Positions 1 to 8,352 of a stretch of 64,000 bases of DNA are shown here, piece after piece. The position numbers and the translations under genes were made by a program. Position 1 is the stretch's first letter. Every line of letters starts with the position of its first letter. The notes beneath the pieces are model-generated. The model was not told where the DNA came from and searched no databases. It worked only from the letters and a program-made list of their open reading frames with translations. Origin of the DNA: Geothrix limicola (GTDB lineage: Bacteria > Acidobacteriota > Holophagae > Holophagales > Holophagaceae); contig NZ_BSDE01000001.1 of the NCBI RefSeq assembly GCF_030268085.1, positions 1 to 64,000 of the forward strand. Reading direction: 5' to 3'.

Positions 1-488
1 GTGAATTCGGACATCACCTTGTAGGCATCGAGGCTGAGGCCGGCCTTCCAGGTCATGCCCTGGATCCAGGGCAGCGCGTCGGTGTAGCCGCCGCGAAGGC
101 TGAAGCCCTGGGCGGATTCCTTGCGCAGATCCATGGAATTGGCATTGGAGAGGGAGAGGGGCACGCCGTTCCAGGTGGTGACCGGGGCGCCGGAACTGGG
201 CTGGGCGTAGATGGTGCTGCTGGGGGGCGGCACGTCGCGCCAGCGGGCGGGCAGGACGTCGTAGGCGAATTCCAGCGTGAGGGCCTTCTGTCCGCCCAGG
301 GCGTAGCGGCCTTCAACACCGAAGCCGAAGGTCTTGTTGTTGGCGTGGTCCTCGTGGAGCGCGCCGCCGGTGACGCCTCCGTGCAGCTTCAGGTCGAACG
401 AGAAGGGTCCGTCCGCGGACCACAGGGGGCTCGTTCCCAGGAGCGCACATAGAAGGGCGGAGCGTTTCAGGGTGTGGATGATCGTCAT
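1..488 (-). CDS. Outer-membrane beta-barrel-like protein, N-terminal part (cut by window start)
   Basis: The minus-strand frame opens at an ATG at 488 behind a strong ribosome site (AAGGAGGA at about 493-500) and runs off the left edge, so only about 162 codons are visible. Residues 1 to about 25 form a signal peptide (short basic start, LLCALLG core, LWSADG cleavage region). The mature part alternates polar and hydrophobic residues with many Gly, Ala, Tyr and Phe (for example FGFGVEGRYALGG), as in outer-membrane barrels. I infer an outer-membrane porin or assembly-type barrel. No specific family is recognised and the C-terminal strands needed for a firmer call are missing. Confidence 0.6.
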   Translation of the reverse strand, partial: MTIIHTLKRSALLCALLGTSPLWSADGPFSFDLKLHGGVTGGALHEDHANNKTFGFGVEGRYALGGQKALTLEFAYDVLPARWRDVPPPSSTIYAQPSSGAPVTTWNGVPLSLSNANSMDLRKESAQGFSLRGGYTDALPWIQGMTWKAGLSLDAYKVMSEF

Positions 489-869
489 GGATCGTCCTCC
501 TTGGGTTGTGGGGGTGTGGGGTGGGGCTATCGGTGATGTCGCGGAAGGTAGGGGCGGCGCGTGATTCTGGGCGTCGCCCGGAGGGCTTTGGAGCGGGTTT
601 GTGACGTGAGCGGCATCGGATGTTCAACAGAATTTTTTGAGCGAACAAAACAATTGCATGATCGAATAATTTTCCGTAGCGTATGGAAGCTGGCAGGTAG
701 GGTCAAGCAGAATGTTGTGGTTTTGTGAAAATAGTTCGACCGCTCGTTTAAAACATTTAGGTTAGCAGCTCCACCCTGGTCGGATCCGTAGCCGGAAGGT
801 TACTGCCAGAACCCAATCGGCTCGGTCCGTCCTGAACTACCTGGCATTCGAATCAAGTCTGGAGGTTTC
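489..869. other. Divergent intergenic region, no gene seen
   Basis: This 381-base gap separates the minus-strand outer-membrane protein gene from the plus-strand sugar locus, so both must be transcribed out of it. The centre (about 635-760) is clearly A+T-rich compared with the surroundings, as expected for promoters. I see no open frame with a ribosome site and no RNA gene. Confidence 0.6.
723..752 (+). promoter_or_regulatory. Candidate promoter for the sugar locus
   Basis: TTGTGA at 723-728 and TTTAAA at 747-752 are separated by 18 bases inside the A+T-rich part of the divergent gap, about 120 bases before the epimerase start. This is a consensus resemblance only. Confidence 0.3.
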
Positions 870-1799
870 ATGCGAGTCCTGGTCACCGGCGGCGCCGGGT
901 TCATCGGAAGCCATGCGGCGGACAGGTGCCTTCGCGACGAGCACGAGGTGGCCGTGCTGGACAACCTGCGCAGCGGCGCACGAAACCAGGTGGCCGCGGG
1001 CGTCGAATTCATCGAGCTGGATACCCGCGACGGTCGGCTGGCCGAAGTCGTCGCCCGATTCCGCCCCGAGGCGATCCTCCATTTCGCGGCCCAGATCGAC
1101 GTCCGGGTCAGCTGCAAGGATCCCGTCTACGACGCGGAAGAAAACATCCTGAGCACCCTGCGCCTCATCGAGGCGGGCTTGGCCAGCGGTCTGAAGCACT
1201 TCGTCTTCGCGAGCAGCGGCGGCGCCATCTACGGCGAGGCCTCGGGGCCCCAGTCCGAAGGCCATCCCGAAGTTCCCATCAACCCCTACGGCGTGGCCAA
1301 GCTCGCCGTGGACAAGTACCTTCACGCCTACGCGGTGCAGCGGGGGCTGGCGAGCTGCAGCCTGCGTTTCTCCAACGTCTACGGGCCCCGGCAGGGCGCC
1401 AAGGGCGAAGCGGGCGTGATCGCGGTGTTCTGCAAGCGCCTGCGGGAGGGATTGGCCCCCCACATCAACGGGGACGGCCTCCAGACCCGCGACTTCGTGT
1501 ATGCGCCCGATCTGGCCGAGGCCGCCTCCCGCGTGCTGGCCCAGCGCGCCACGGGTGTGTTCAACCTCTCCACGGGCCGCGAGACCTCCATCCTCGACGT
1601 GGCCCGGGCGCTCTGCGCGCAGGCGGGCGTGGATCCCTCCGGCATCGAGCACGCTCCGGCGATTCCGGGCGAGCAGCGGCGCTCCATCCTCGACGCCTCC
1701 AAGGCCCAGCGCGAGCTGGGCTGGACTCCCGCCACATCCCTTACCGAAGGGATGAGACTCACCTACCGCTGGTTTGCCGAGGAACGGGGCGACCGATGA
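870..1799 (+). CDS. NAD-dependent sugar epimerase/dehydratase (GalE-like, extended SDR)
   Basis: A 309-residue cytoplasmic extended SDR protein. The NAD-binding glycine motif TGGAGFIG is at residues 6-13, the conserved SSGGAIYG stretch at 115-122, and the catalytic Tyr140-x3-Lys144 pair follows. GalE-type enzymes invert C4 of UDP-hexoses. Directly after it come a sugar nucleotidyltransferase and an N-acetylhexosamine kinase, so UDP-GalNAc/UDP-GlcNAc or UDP-Gal/UDP-Glc interconversion is the likely job, but the substrate cannot be read from sequence. The start is the ATG behind GGAGG at 861-865. The stop overlaps the next start (ATGA), which implies translational coupling. A 4,6-dehydratase or another epimerase is possible. 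Confidence 0.85.
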   Translation: MRVLVTGGAGFIGSHAADRCLRDEHEVAVLDNLRSGARNQVAAGVEFIELDTRDGRLAEVVARFRPEAILHFAAQIDVRVSCKDPVYDAEENILSTLRLIEAGLASGLKHFVFASSGGAIYGEASGPQSEGHPEVPINPYGVAKLAVDKYLHAYAVQRGLASCSLRFSNVYGPRQGAKGEAGVIAVFCKRLREGLAPHINGDGLQTRDFVYAPDLAEAASRVLAQRATGVFNLSTGRETSILDVARALCAQAGVDPSGIEHAPAIPGEQRRSILDASKAQRELGWTPATSLTEGMRLTYRWFAEERGDR

Positions 1800-2731
1800 T
1801 TCCCGACATGGTGACTCCCGAACTGGTGGTGATGGCCGCGGGCATGGGCAGCCGCTTCGGTGGCCTCAAGCAGCTGGAACCCGTGGGGCCCGACGGCGAG
1901 ACGGTCATGGACTACGCCCTCTACGATGCCCTTCGGGCGGGCGTGAAGCGCGTCGTATTCGTCATCCGCAAGGACATCGAAGCCGCCTTTCGCGAGCAGG
2001 TCGGCAACCGCTACGAACCATGGATGGAAGTGGCCTACGCCTTCCAGGAACTGACGGACCTGCCCGCGGGGTTCACCGTGCCCGCGGAACGCACCAAGCC
2101 CTGGGGTACGGGTCATGCCGTGCTGGCGGCCCGGACGGCGGTGACGGCCCCCTTCCTCGTCATCAACGCCGATGATTTCTACGGCGCCGAAGCCTTCCGC
2201 ATCATGACCGAATGGCTGGCCAAACCCGCACCCACGGGCGCTTTCGCCATGGTGGCGTTCCGCCTCGAGAACACCCTGTCGGAGCACGGCTCCGTCGCCC
2301 GCGGGCTCTGCGAGGTTACGCCCGATGGGCACCTCGCCCGGGTGGTCGAGCATGTGGGATTGATGTGCAACCCCGACGGCCCCGGCGCCGTGGAGGAGCT
2401 GCCCGAAGGGGGGACGCGCCACTTCAGCGGGCTCGAACCCGTCTCCATGAACTTCTGGGGGTTCCGGCCCGACTTGTTTCCCGCGCTCGAAGCAAGGCTC
2501 AGGGACTTCCTCGCCAACTGGGGACAGCACCCGAAGGCGGAGTACTTCCTGCCATCGGTGGTGGATCAGATGATCCAGGATGGCCAGGCGCAGGTGAGCG
2601 TCCTGAACACGCCGGACCGTTGGTTCGGCGTCACCTACAAGGAAGACAAGGCCCTGGTCCAGCAGCGCATCCGGGCCCTCATCGATGCCGGGGCCTACCC
2701 CGCCAGTCTCTGGAACGAACATGCCCGTTGA
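1796..2731 (+). CDS. Sugar-1-phosphate nucleotidyltransferase
   Basis: A 311-residue nucleotidyltransferase of the GT-A-like NTP_transferase fold. The N-terminus has the nucleotide-binding signature AAGMGSRFGGLKQ (residues 14-26, with the conserved Arg20 and Lys25), and a metal-binding acidic pair lies at Asp126-Asp127 in NADDFYG. Family members join an NTP to a sugar 1-phosphate. Because it lies between an epimerase and a NahK-like kinase, I infer that it makes a UDP-hexose or UDP-N-acetylhexosamine from the kinase product. The ATG at 1796 overlaps the upstream stop; an in-frame ATG at 1808 is an alternative start. Its last codons overlap the kinase start at 2721. The base and sugar specificity are not determinable here. 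Confidence 0.8.
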   Translation: MIPDMVTPELVVMAAGMGSRFGGLKQLEPVGPDGETVMDYALYDALRAGVKRVVFVIRKDIEAAFREQVGNRYEPWMEVAYAFQELTDLPAGFTVPAERTKPWGTGHAVLAARTAVTAPFLVINADDFYGAEAFRIMTEWLAKPAPTGAFAMVAFRLENTLSEHGSVARGLCEVTPDGHLARVVEHVGLMCNPDGPGAVEELPEGGTRHFSGLEPVSMNFWGFRPDLFPALEARLRDFLANWGQHPKAEYFLPSVVDQMIQDGQAQVSVLNTPDRWFGVTYKEDKALVQQRIRALIDAGAYPASLWNEHAR

Positions 2732-3830
2732 TGCCTCCCTGCTCCTCGACATCGCACGCCGCTTCCAGGTGTTGGGGGATCTGCTCAGCGCCGTGCCCTA
2801 CGGCACCGGCCACATCAACGACACCTACGTCGTGACCTGTGATCAGGCGGGCGAGCCGGTGCGCTACCTGCTCCAGCGGTTGAACACGAAGATCTTCAAG
2901 ACGCCCCGCGGCCTCATGAAGAACATCGAAGAAGTGACGGGACACATCCGCGGCAAGCTGAAGCGCCAAGGCGAACCCTTCACGCGGCGCGTGCTCACGC
3001 TGGTGCCCCTGGCGGACTCGGGCGTGTGCTTCCTGGATGATCCCGAACTCGGCTTCTGGCGCTGCTACCTCTTCATCGAAGGGGCGCGGACCTACGACGT
3101 GATCGAGCGGGTGGAGCAGGCCTTTGAGGCCGCCAAGGCCTTCGGCGCCTTCCAGAGCCTGCTGGCGGACTATGAAGGGCCCTCGCTCCACGAAACCATT
3201 CCCGACTTCCACCACACGCCCAAGCGCCTGGCGGCCCTGAAGGCAGCCGTGGCGGAGGATCCCCTGGGCCGGGCCAGGGACTGCGAGGCCGACATCCTCT
3301 TCGCGCTGGAGCGGGCCCCGCTGGCGGGCCGCCTCGTGGGGCTGCAGGCCGAGGGGGCGATCCCGGAACGCATCACCCACAACGACACGAAGCTGAACAA
3401 CGTCATGCTCGACGATGCGACGGGCGCAGGCGTCTGCGTCATCGACCTCGACACGGTCATGCCGGGGCTTTCGCTCTGCGATTTCGGCGACATGGTGCGT
3501 ACGGCCTGCAATCCCCTGGCTGAAGACGATCCGGACACGAGCCGCATGGTGGCGCGGGGCGACATGTTCGAGGCCCTGGCCAGCGGGTACCTGCAGGGCA
3601 CGGGCGGCGCGCTGCTGCCCGTGGAGCGGGAGCACCTCGTGGTGGCGGGCCAGCTGCTCACCTACGAGTGCGGCACGCGCTTCCTCACGGACTACCTGCT
3701 GGGCGATACCTATTTCCGCACCCACCGCCCCGCGCAGAACCTGGACCGGGCCCGCAACCAGTTCGCCCTCGTCCGAAGTCTCGAAAGCCAGGAGGAGGCC
3801 TTCATGGGCCGCATCCGCAACCTGGTTTGA
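2721..3830 (+). CDS. nahK: N-acetylhexosamine 1-kinase-like protein (NahK/aminoglycoside phosphotransferase family)
   Basis: A 369-residue kinase of the APH fold, close to the usual NahK length. The N-terminal nucleotide loop reads YGTGHINDTY, the catalytic loop is ITHNDTKLNNVM with Asp222 as catalytic base, and the metal-binding DLD follows at Asp242-Asp244. NahK phosphorylates GlcNAc or GalNAc at C1 using ATP, giving the substrate for the nucleotidyltransferase encoded just upstream. The ATG at 2721 lies inside the end of that upstream gene (11-base overlap), so the two are translationally coupled. Membership in the kinase family is clear; NahK rather than another sugar kinase is my recognition of the N-terminal loop together with the neighbourhood. 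Confidence 0.8.
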   Translation: MPVDASLLLDIARRFQVLGDLLSAVPYGTGHINDTYVVTCDQAGEPVRYLLQRLNTKIFKTPRGLMKNIEEVTGHIRGKLKRQGEPFTRRVLTLVPLADSGVCFLDDPELGFWRCYLFIEGARTYDVIERVEQAFEAAKAFGAFQSLLADYEGPSLHETIPDFHHTPKRLAALKAAVAEDPLGRARDCEADILFALERAPLAGRLVGLQAEGAIPERITHNDTKLNNVMLDDATGAGVCVIDLDTVMPGLSLCDFGDMVRTACNPLAEDDPDTSRMVARGDMFEALASGYLQGTGGALLPVEREHLVVAGQLLTYECGTRFLTDYLLGDTYFRTHRPAQNLDRARNQFALVRSLESQEEAFMGRIRNLV

Positions 3831-3899
3831 AGTCCGCTTTCTGGGGATCCCAGGGAGAATGAACGAGGGGCGGATCAGCCCCCTCCATTGAGGACGACC

Positions 3900-6509
3900 A
3901 TGAAGGCAGCCCACGTGATCTCCCTCATTCTGGCGCTCGGCGCCCTCGCGGTGCGCGCGGCGATGCCTGCGCACGAGGGCGCTGCGGGTCCGACTGCTGA
4001 AAGCGCTGCGCGCCAAGCTCCTGAGAGCGCTCCGCGCCAGGCCGCCGTCGGCGCGGCGCACCGGGGCGGCACCCTGGTGGCGACGGGGCAGACCGTGCGC
4101 CCCGCGGGTCAGGTGATTGCTTTTTCAGGCCGGCCGCTGGACGTGGCCCTCACTTCTGACGGGAAGGTCCTGCTCGTCAAGACCGACGAGGGCGTGCTCG
4201 TGGTGGACGCGGTGACCTGGACCCAGCGCCAGAGCCTGCCCTATGTCGCCAAGGACGGCGCCTCCATGCACGGCCTTGCCGTGGCCCGTGACGGCCGGTC
4301 GGCCTGGCTGAGCGTGGGGAACGGCCTGCTGGTGGAACTGCGCCGGGACGGTGATACCTGGGCCTGGGGCCGGCGTATTCCGCTGCCGTCCCGCGACAAG
4401 GGCTCGGCCTATCCCTGTGGTGTGGCCTTGGCCGCGGATGGGCGGACGGCCCTGGTGGCCCTCTCCCGCGCCAACAGCCTGGCCGTGGTGGATCTGGCGG
4501 AGGCCCGTGTGGCCGGGGAGATCCCCGTGGGCGTCGCGCCTTACGGCGTGGCGATCACGCCCGATGGCCGGAGGGCCTTCGTGTCCAACTGGGGTGGTCG
4601 TCGCCCTGGAGCCGGAGCGCGCACCATGCTTTCTGCGGGCACTCCCGTCCAGGTGGACGACCGGGGCCTGCCCACCAGCGGCACGGTCTCCCAGGTGGAC
4701 CTCGTCGCGCGCGTCGTGACGGCTGAAGTGGCGGTGGGCCTGCATCCCTCCCAGGTCCTGCTGGACGCGGAAAGCCAGCGGATCTTCGTGGCCAATGCCA
4801 ATTCAGACACCGTGTCCATCCTGGATGCGGCCGCCTTCACCGTGCGCGACACGGTGTCGCTTCGTCCCGATCCGGCCCTGCCGTTCGGAAGCCTGCCCAA
4901 TGCGCTGGCCCTCACGCCCGATGGGCGCCGCTTGTTGGTGGCCAATGGCGGAAACAACGCCGTGGGTGTGGTGGAGCTCCAGCCCAAGGCGAAGGTTGCG
5001 GGCTTCCTTCCCACGGGCTGGTTTCCGGCCGCCTTGGCGACGGATGGCCGCTCGCTCTTCATCGCCAACGCGAAGGGGGATGGCTCCCGCCTGGGCGAGC
5101 CGGGACACCGCAAGTGGGCCGTGGGCCTGCAGCGGGGCACGCTCCAGAAGGTGGTGCTGCCGAGTGCGGATGAACTGAAGGCCTACACCGGCGAGGTCTC
5201 GGCCCTGAGCCTCGTGCCCGAGGCGTTGCGGGCCCTCGAGCGGGGGCGCGCGGGTGCGAAGCCCGTGCCCGTCCCAGCCCGCGCGGGCGCACCTTCGGTG
5301 TTCAAGCACGTGGTCTACGTGCTCAAGGAGAACCGCACCTACGATCAGGTGTTCGGTGATCTGAAGCAGGGCAACGGCGATCCGAACCTGTGCATCTACG
5401 GCCGCGAGGTGACGCCGAACCACCACGCCCTGGCCGAGAGCTTCGTGCTGCTCGACAACTACTACTGCAACGGCATCGTCTCCGCCGACGGGCACCAGTG
5501 GGCCACCCAGGGCATCACCAGCGACTACCAGGAGAAGGCCTTCGGCGAGTGGACCCGCAGCTACGACTTCGGCACCGATCCCCTGGCCTTCGCGCCCACG
5601 CCCTTCCTGTGGGATCACGCCCTGATCCGTGGATTGTCCTTTCGCAACTACGGTGAATTCGACTTCCCCACCATCGAGCCCGCCACAGCCAAGTGGGATG
5701 ATTTCCATGACGCGAAGCAGCGGCCCCGCTTCATCCAGAACATCCCGCTCGAGGCCCTGCGGACCTACACTTCGCCCACCTTCCCAGGCTGGGAGATGCG
5801 CATCCCGGACCAGGTCCGCGTGGATGCCTTCCTGAAGGAATTCCGCGAAAGCGAGGCCAGCGGCCAGTGGCCCAGCCTCATCCTCGTCTACCTGCCCCAG
5901 GACCACACCCGGGGCGCCACGCCGGGCGCGCCGACGCCGCGGGCCCACCTGGCGGACAACGACCTCGCCCTGGGGCGGCTGGTGGAGGCCATTTCGAAGA
6001 GCCGCTTCTGGAAGGACACCTGCATCTTCGTGAACGAGGATGATCCCCAGGATGGCTTCGATCACGTGGACGGCCACCGTTCGCTCTGCCTCGTCATCAG
6101 CCCCTACACGAAGCGGGGCCGCGTGATCTCGCGGTTCTACAACCAGGGTTCCGTGCTGCACACCATGGAGCGGATGCTGGGCCTGCCGCCCATGAACCAG
6201 TTGGACGGCGCCGCCCCCACCATGGAGGCCTGCTTCACGGGGAAGCCCGATTTCAGGCCCTTTGCGGCCCTTCCGGCCCGCGTGCCCCTGGACGAGAAGA
6301 ACCCCGCCGGGACGCCCATCGGCATGGACTTCAGCCGTCCGGATCGCATCGATGACAACGCGCTGAACCACGTGCTGTGGGTGGCGGAGAAGGGGGCCAT
6401 CCCCTATCCGTCGGCCTTTAGCGGCGCCCACGGCAAGGGGCTGAAGCGCCTGAGCCTGAGGCTCGATGCGCGGCCCACCCTCGATGACGATGGCGATGAC
6501 GATGACTGA
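3900..6509 (+). CDS. Secreted YVTN beta-propeller protein fused to a phosphoesterase (PF04185-type) domain
   Basis: An 869-residue exported protein. The ATG at 3900 follows GAGG at 3890-3893 and opens a signal peptide (residues 1 to about 22). A short Ala/Glu/Arg/Gln-rich linker follows. Roughly residues 40-440 are propeller blades with repeated ITPDGRRAFVSNWGG- and LTPDGRRLLVANGG-like strands. From about residue 466 a phosphoesterase domain begins with VVYVLKENRTYDQVFGDL, the N-terminal signature of the acid phosphatase/phospholipase C-like family. Later metal-ligand-like stretches are NEDDPQDGFDHVDGH. The C-terminus is a run of Asp and Gly. The fusion is a known bacterial architecture; the substrate is unknown. 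It lies between sugar-activation genes and two glycosidases. Confidence 0.75.
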   Translation: MKAAHVISLILALGALAVRAAMPAHEGAAGPTAESAARQAPESAPRQAAVGAAHRGGTLVATGQTVRPAGQVIAFSGRPLDVALTSDGKVLLVKTDEGVLVVDAVTWTQRQSLPYVAKDGASMHGLAVARDGRSAWLSVGNGLLVELRRDGDTWAWGRRIPLPSRDKGSAYPCGVALAADGRTALVALSRANSLAVVDLAEARVAGEIPVGVAPYGVAITPDGRRAFVSNWGGRRPGAGARTMLSAGTPVQVDDRGLPTSGTVSQVDLVARVVTAEVAVGLHPSQVLLDAESQRIFVANANSDTVSILDAAAFTVRDTVSLRPDPALPFGSLPNALALTPDGRRLLVANGGNNAVGVVELQPKAKVAGFLPTGWFPAALATDGRSLFIANAKGDGSRLGEPGHRKWAVGLQRGTLQKVVLPSADELKAYTGEVSALSLVPEALRALERGRAGAKPVPVPARAGAPSVFKHVVYVLKENRTYDQVFGDLKQGNGDPNLCIYGREVTPNHHALAESFVLLDNYYCNGIVSADGHQWATQGITSDYQEKAFGEWTRSYDFGTDPLAFAPTPFLWDHALIRGLSFRNYGEFDFPTIEPATAKWDDFHDAKQRPRFIQNIPLEALRTYTSPTFPGWEMRIPDQVRVDAFLKEFRESEASGQWPSLILVYLPQDHTRGATPGAPTPRAHLADNDLALGRLVEAISKSRFWKDTCIFVNEDDPQDGFDHVDGHRSLCLVISPYTKRGRVISRFYNQGSVLHTMERMLGLPPMNQLDGAAPTMEACFTGKPDFRPFAALPARVPLDEKNPAGTPIGMDFSRPDRIDDNALNHVLWVAEKGAIPYPSAFSGAHGKGLKRLSLRLDARPTLDDDGDDDD

Positions 6510-6546
6510 TACCACCCCTTCCCATCCATCCCGAGGAGTCGAAGCC

Positions 6547-8322
6547 ATGCGGCGAACCCCTTTGCATCAAGCCTTGCGGGGCCTGGCCCTCGCGTCCATG
6601 GCCCTGCTGGGCCGGGCCCAGGACCTGATTCCGCAGCCGGCCCACTACCAGGCCGGGGCGGGGCGCTTCGCCCTGGGACCGGGCACGCGCCTCGTGGCCT
6701 CGGGCGCGGCGCGCCCCATCGCCGAGCGTCTTCAGGCCGATCTGAGGCCCGCCACGGGCCTCCCCCTCCCGGTTCAGGACAAGGGCGGGCGCGACGCCAT
6801 CCAACTGGCCCTCGATCCCGACGCCGCCTCCCTGGGGCCCGAGGGCTATCGGTTGCGGGCCACAGGAGATCGCGTCGAGATCCGCGCCTTCCGTCCCGCG
6901 GGACTCTTCTACGGGGTGCAGACCCTGCGACAGTTGCTGTCCAGCGAGGGCTTCCGCCAGGCCAAGGTGGAGGGCGCGACCTGGACCGTGCCGGCCTGCG
7001 ACATCGAAGATCAGCCGCGCTTCTCATGGCGCGGCAGCCACCTCGACGTGGGCCGCCACTTCATGCCCAAGGACTTCATCAAGAAGCACCTGGACCTGAT
7101 GGCCCTGCACAAGCTCAACGTCTTCCACTGGCACCTCACCGAAGACCAGGGCTGGCGCCTGGAGATCAAGAAGTATCCGAAGCTCACGGAGGTCGGCGCC
7201 TGGCGCAAGGAGACGGTGCTGCCCATGTACATGAAGGCCGACCGCGCCAGTCAGCGCCTCTTCGACGGCATGCCCCACGGCGGCTTCTACACCCAGGCGG
7301 ACGTGAAGGAGATCGTCGCCTACGCGGCGGACCGCTTCATCACCGTGGTGCCCGAGATCGAGATGCCGGGCCACAGCACGGCGGCCATCGCGGCCTATCC
7401 GGAGCTGGGGAACTTCCCCGACCGCAAGGTGGAGGTGGGCACCTATTGGGGCGTATTCCCATCGGTCTACGGCGTGGAGGACGCCAACATCCAGTTCCTG
7501 AAGGATGTGCTGGACGAGGTGATGGCGCTCTTCCCCTCGACCTACATCCACATCGGCGGGGACGAGTGCCCCAAGTCCGAATGGGCCCGAAGCGAACGTG
7601 CGCTGGCGCGCATGAAGAAGGAGGGCCTGGTGCCCGCCGCCACGACGCTGGAGGACCTGCAGATCTACCGCAACGGGAAGGGGGAGCGCGCCGAGCATCC
7701 TGCCCTCCACAAGCTGCAGGCCTGGTTCATCCGCCAGTTCGATGACTACCTGTCCGCCAAGGAGCGGCGCCTCATGGGCTGGTCCGAGATCCTGGAAGGA
7801 GGCTTCATCTCCGCAAGCCCGAAGGGTGAGCGGGAGCGCCCTGCGGGGCAGGGCGCGATAGATGGAGGCCTGGCACCCAAGGCGGCGGTGATGAGCTGGT
7901 TCGGTGAAGCGGCGGGCATCGAGGCCGCCAAGGCCTCCCATGACGTCGTGATGGCGCCGGAAAGCCACACCTACTTCGACTACTACGCGGCCAAGGGTGC
8001 CGAACCGCAGGCCATCGGCGGCTTTACGCCCCTGGAGAAGGTCTACGCCTACGACCCCATGCCTGCGGGGCTGGACGCCGCCCAGCAGGCCCACGTCCTC
8101 GGTGCCCAGGGCCAACTCTGGACCGAGTACATGGCTACGCCGGCCAAGGTGGAATTCATGGCATGGCCCCGCCTCTCGGCCCTGGCCGAAGTGGTGTGGA
8201 GCCCGAAGGCGACCCGCGATTTCACGGATTTCCAGAAGCGCCTGAAGACGCACCTGAAGCGTCTGGATGCCCTTGCCGTGGGCTACCACCCGCTGGACAA
8301 GCCCCAATCCTTCCCGCGCTGA
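6547..8322 (+). CDS. Secreted beta-N-acetylhexosaminidase (GH20) with an in-frame repeat insertion
   Basis: A 591-residue GH20 enzyme with a signal peptide ending near RAQD. It starts at the ATG at 6547, with GAGGAG eight bases upstream. The N-terminal GH20b-like domain (about 25-150) precedes the catalytic barrel, which starts around FSWRGSHLDVGRHF. The catalytic pair Asp339-Glu340 sits in HIGGDECPKSEW, and substrate-binding WHLTEDQGWRLEI and WTEYMAT segments are present. It removes terminal GlcNAc or GalNAc by substrate-assisted catalysis, probably in the periplasm or outside. At residues about 418-440 the expected EILEGGLAP-type sequence is split by a 22-codon insertion bounded by GGAGGC direct repeats (see the repeat at 7798-7869). 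Whether the loop affects activity is unknown. Confidence 0.9.
   Translation: MRRTPLHQALRGLALASMALLGRAQDLIPQPAHYQAGAGRFALGPGTRLVASGAARPIAERLQADLRPATGLPLPVQDKGGRDAIQLALDPDAASLGPEGYRLRATGDRVEIRAFRPAGLFYGVQTLRQLLSSEGFRQAKVEGATWTVPACDIEDQPRFSWRGSHLDVGRHFMPKDFIKKHLDLMALHKLNVFHWHLTEDQGWRLEIKKYPKLTEVGAWRKETVLPMYMKADRASQRLFDGMPHGGFYTQADVKEIVAYAADRFITVVPEIEMPGHSTAAIAAYPELGNFPDRKVEVGTYWGVFPSVYGVEDANIQFLKDVLDEVMALFPSTYIHIGGDECPKSEWARSERALARMKKEGLVPAATTLEDLQIYRNGKGERAEHPALHKLQAWFIRQFDDYLSAKERRLMGWSEILEGGFISASPKGERERPAGQGAIDGGLAPKAAVMSWFGEAAGIEAAKASHDVVMAPESHTYFDYYAAKGAEPQAIGGFTPLEKVYAYDPMPAGLDAAQQAHVLGAQGQLWTEYMATPAKVEFMAWPRLSALAEVVWSPKATRDFTDFQKRLKTHLKRLDALAVGYHPLDKPQSFPR
7798..7869 (+). repeat. Palindromic element copy B, inserted in frame in the GH20 gene
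   Basis: GGAGGC occurs at 7798-7803 and again at 7864-7869, a spacing of 66 bases (22 codons). Between them is a hairpin with arms CGCCCTGC and GCAGGGCG around GGG. The hairpin is preceded by GAGCGGGAG and followed by CGATAGATGGAG. Near-inverted ends (CTTCATC and GATGGAG) close the element. The copy at 23625-23698 shares both flanks and the hairpin position, while its stem bases differ and still pair. Confidence 0.7.
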
Positions 8323-8352
8323 TTGTTCATCGACCTTTCGGACAGGAGCCCC

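Noticed and set aside
926-1795. Upstream extension of the nucleotidyltransferase frame through the epimerase gene
   Set aside because: The extension is an Arg/Pro-rich shadow of the epimerase. The conserved nucleotidyltransferase start lies at 1796, with an ATGA overlap.
4000-4060. Repeat element in the N-terminal part of the propeller/phosphoesterase gene
   Set aside because: The short similar segments (Glu-Ser-Ala-x-Arg-Gln) fit a local low-complexity linker. They lack the flanks and hairpin of the palindromic element.
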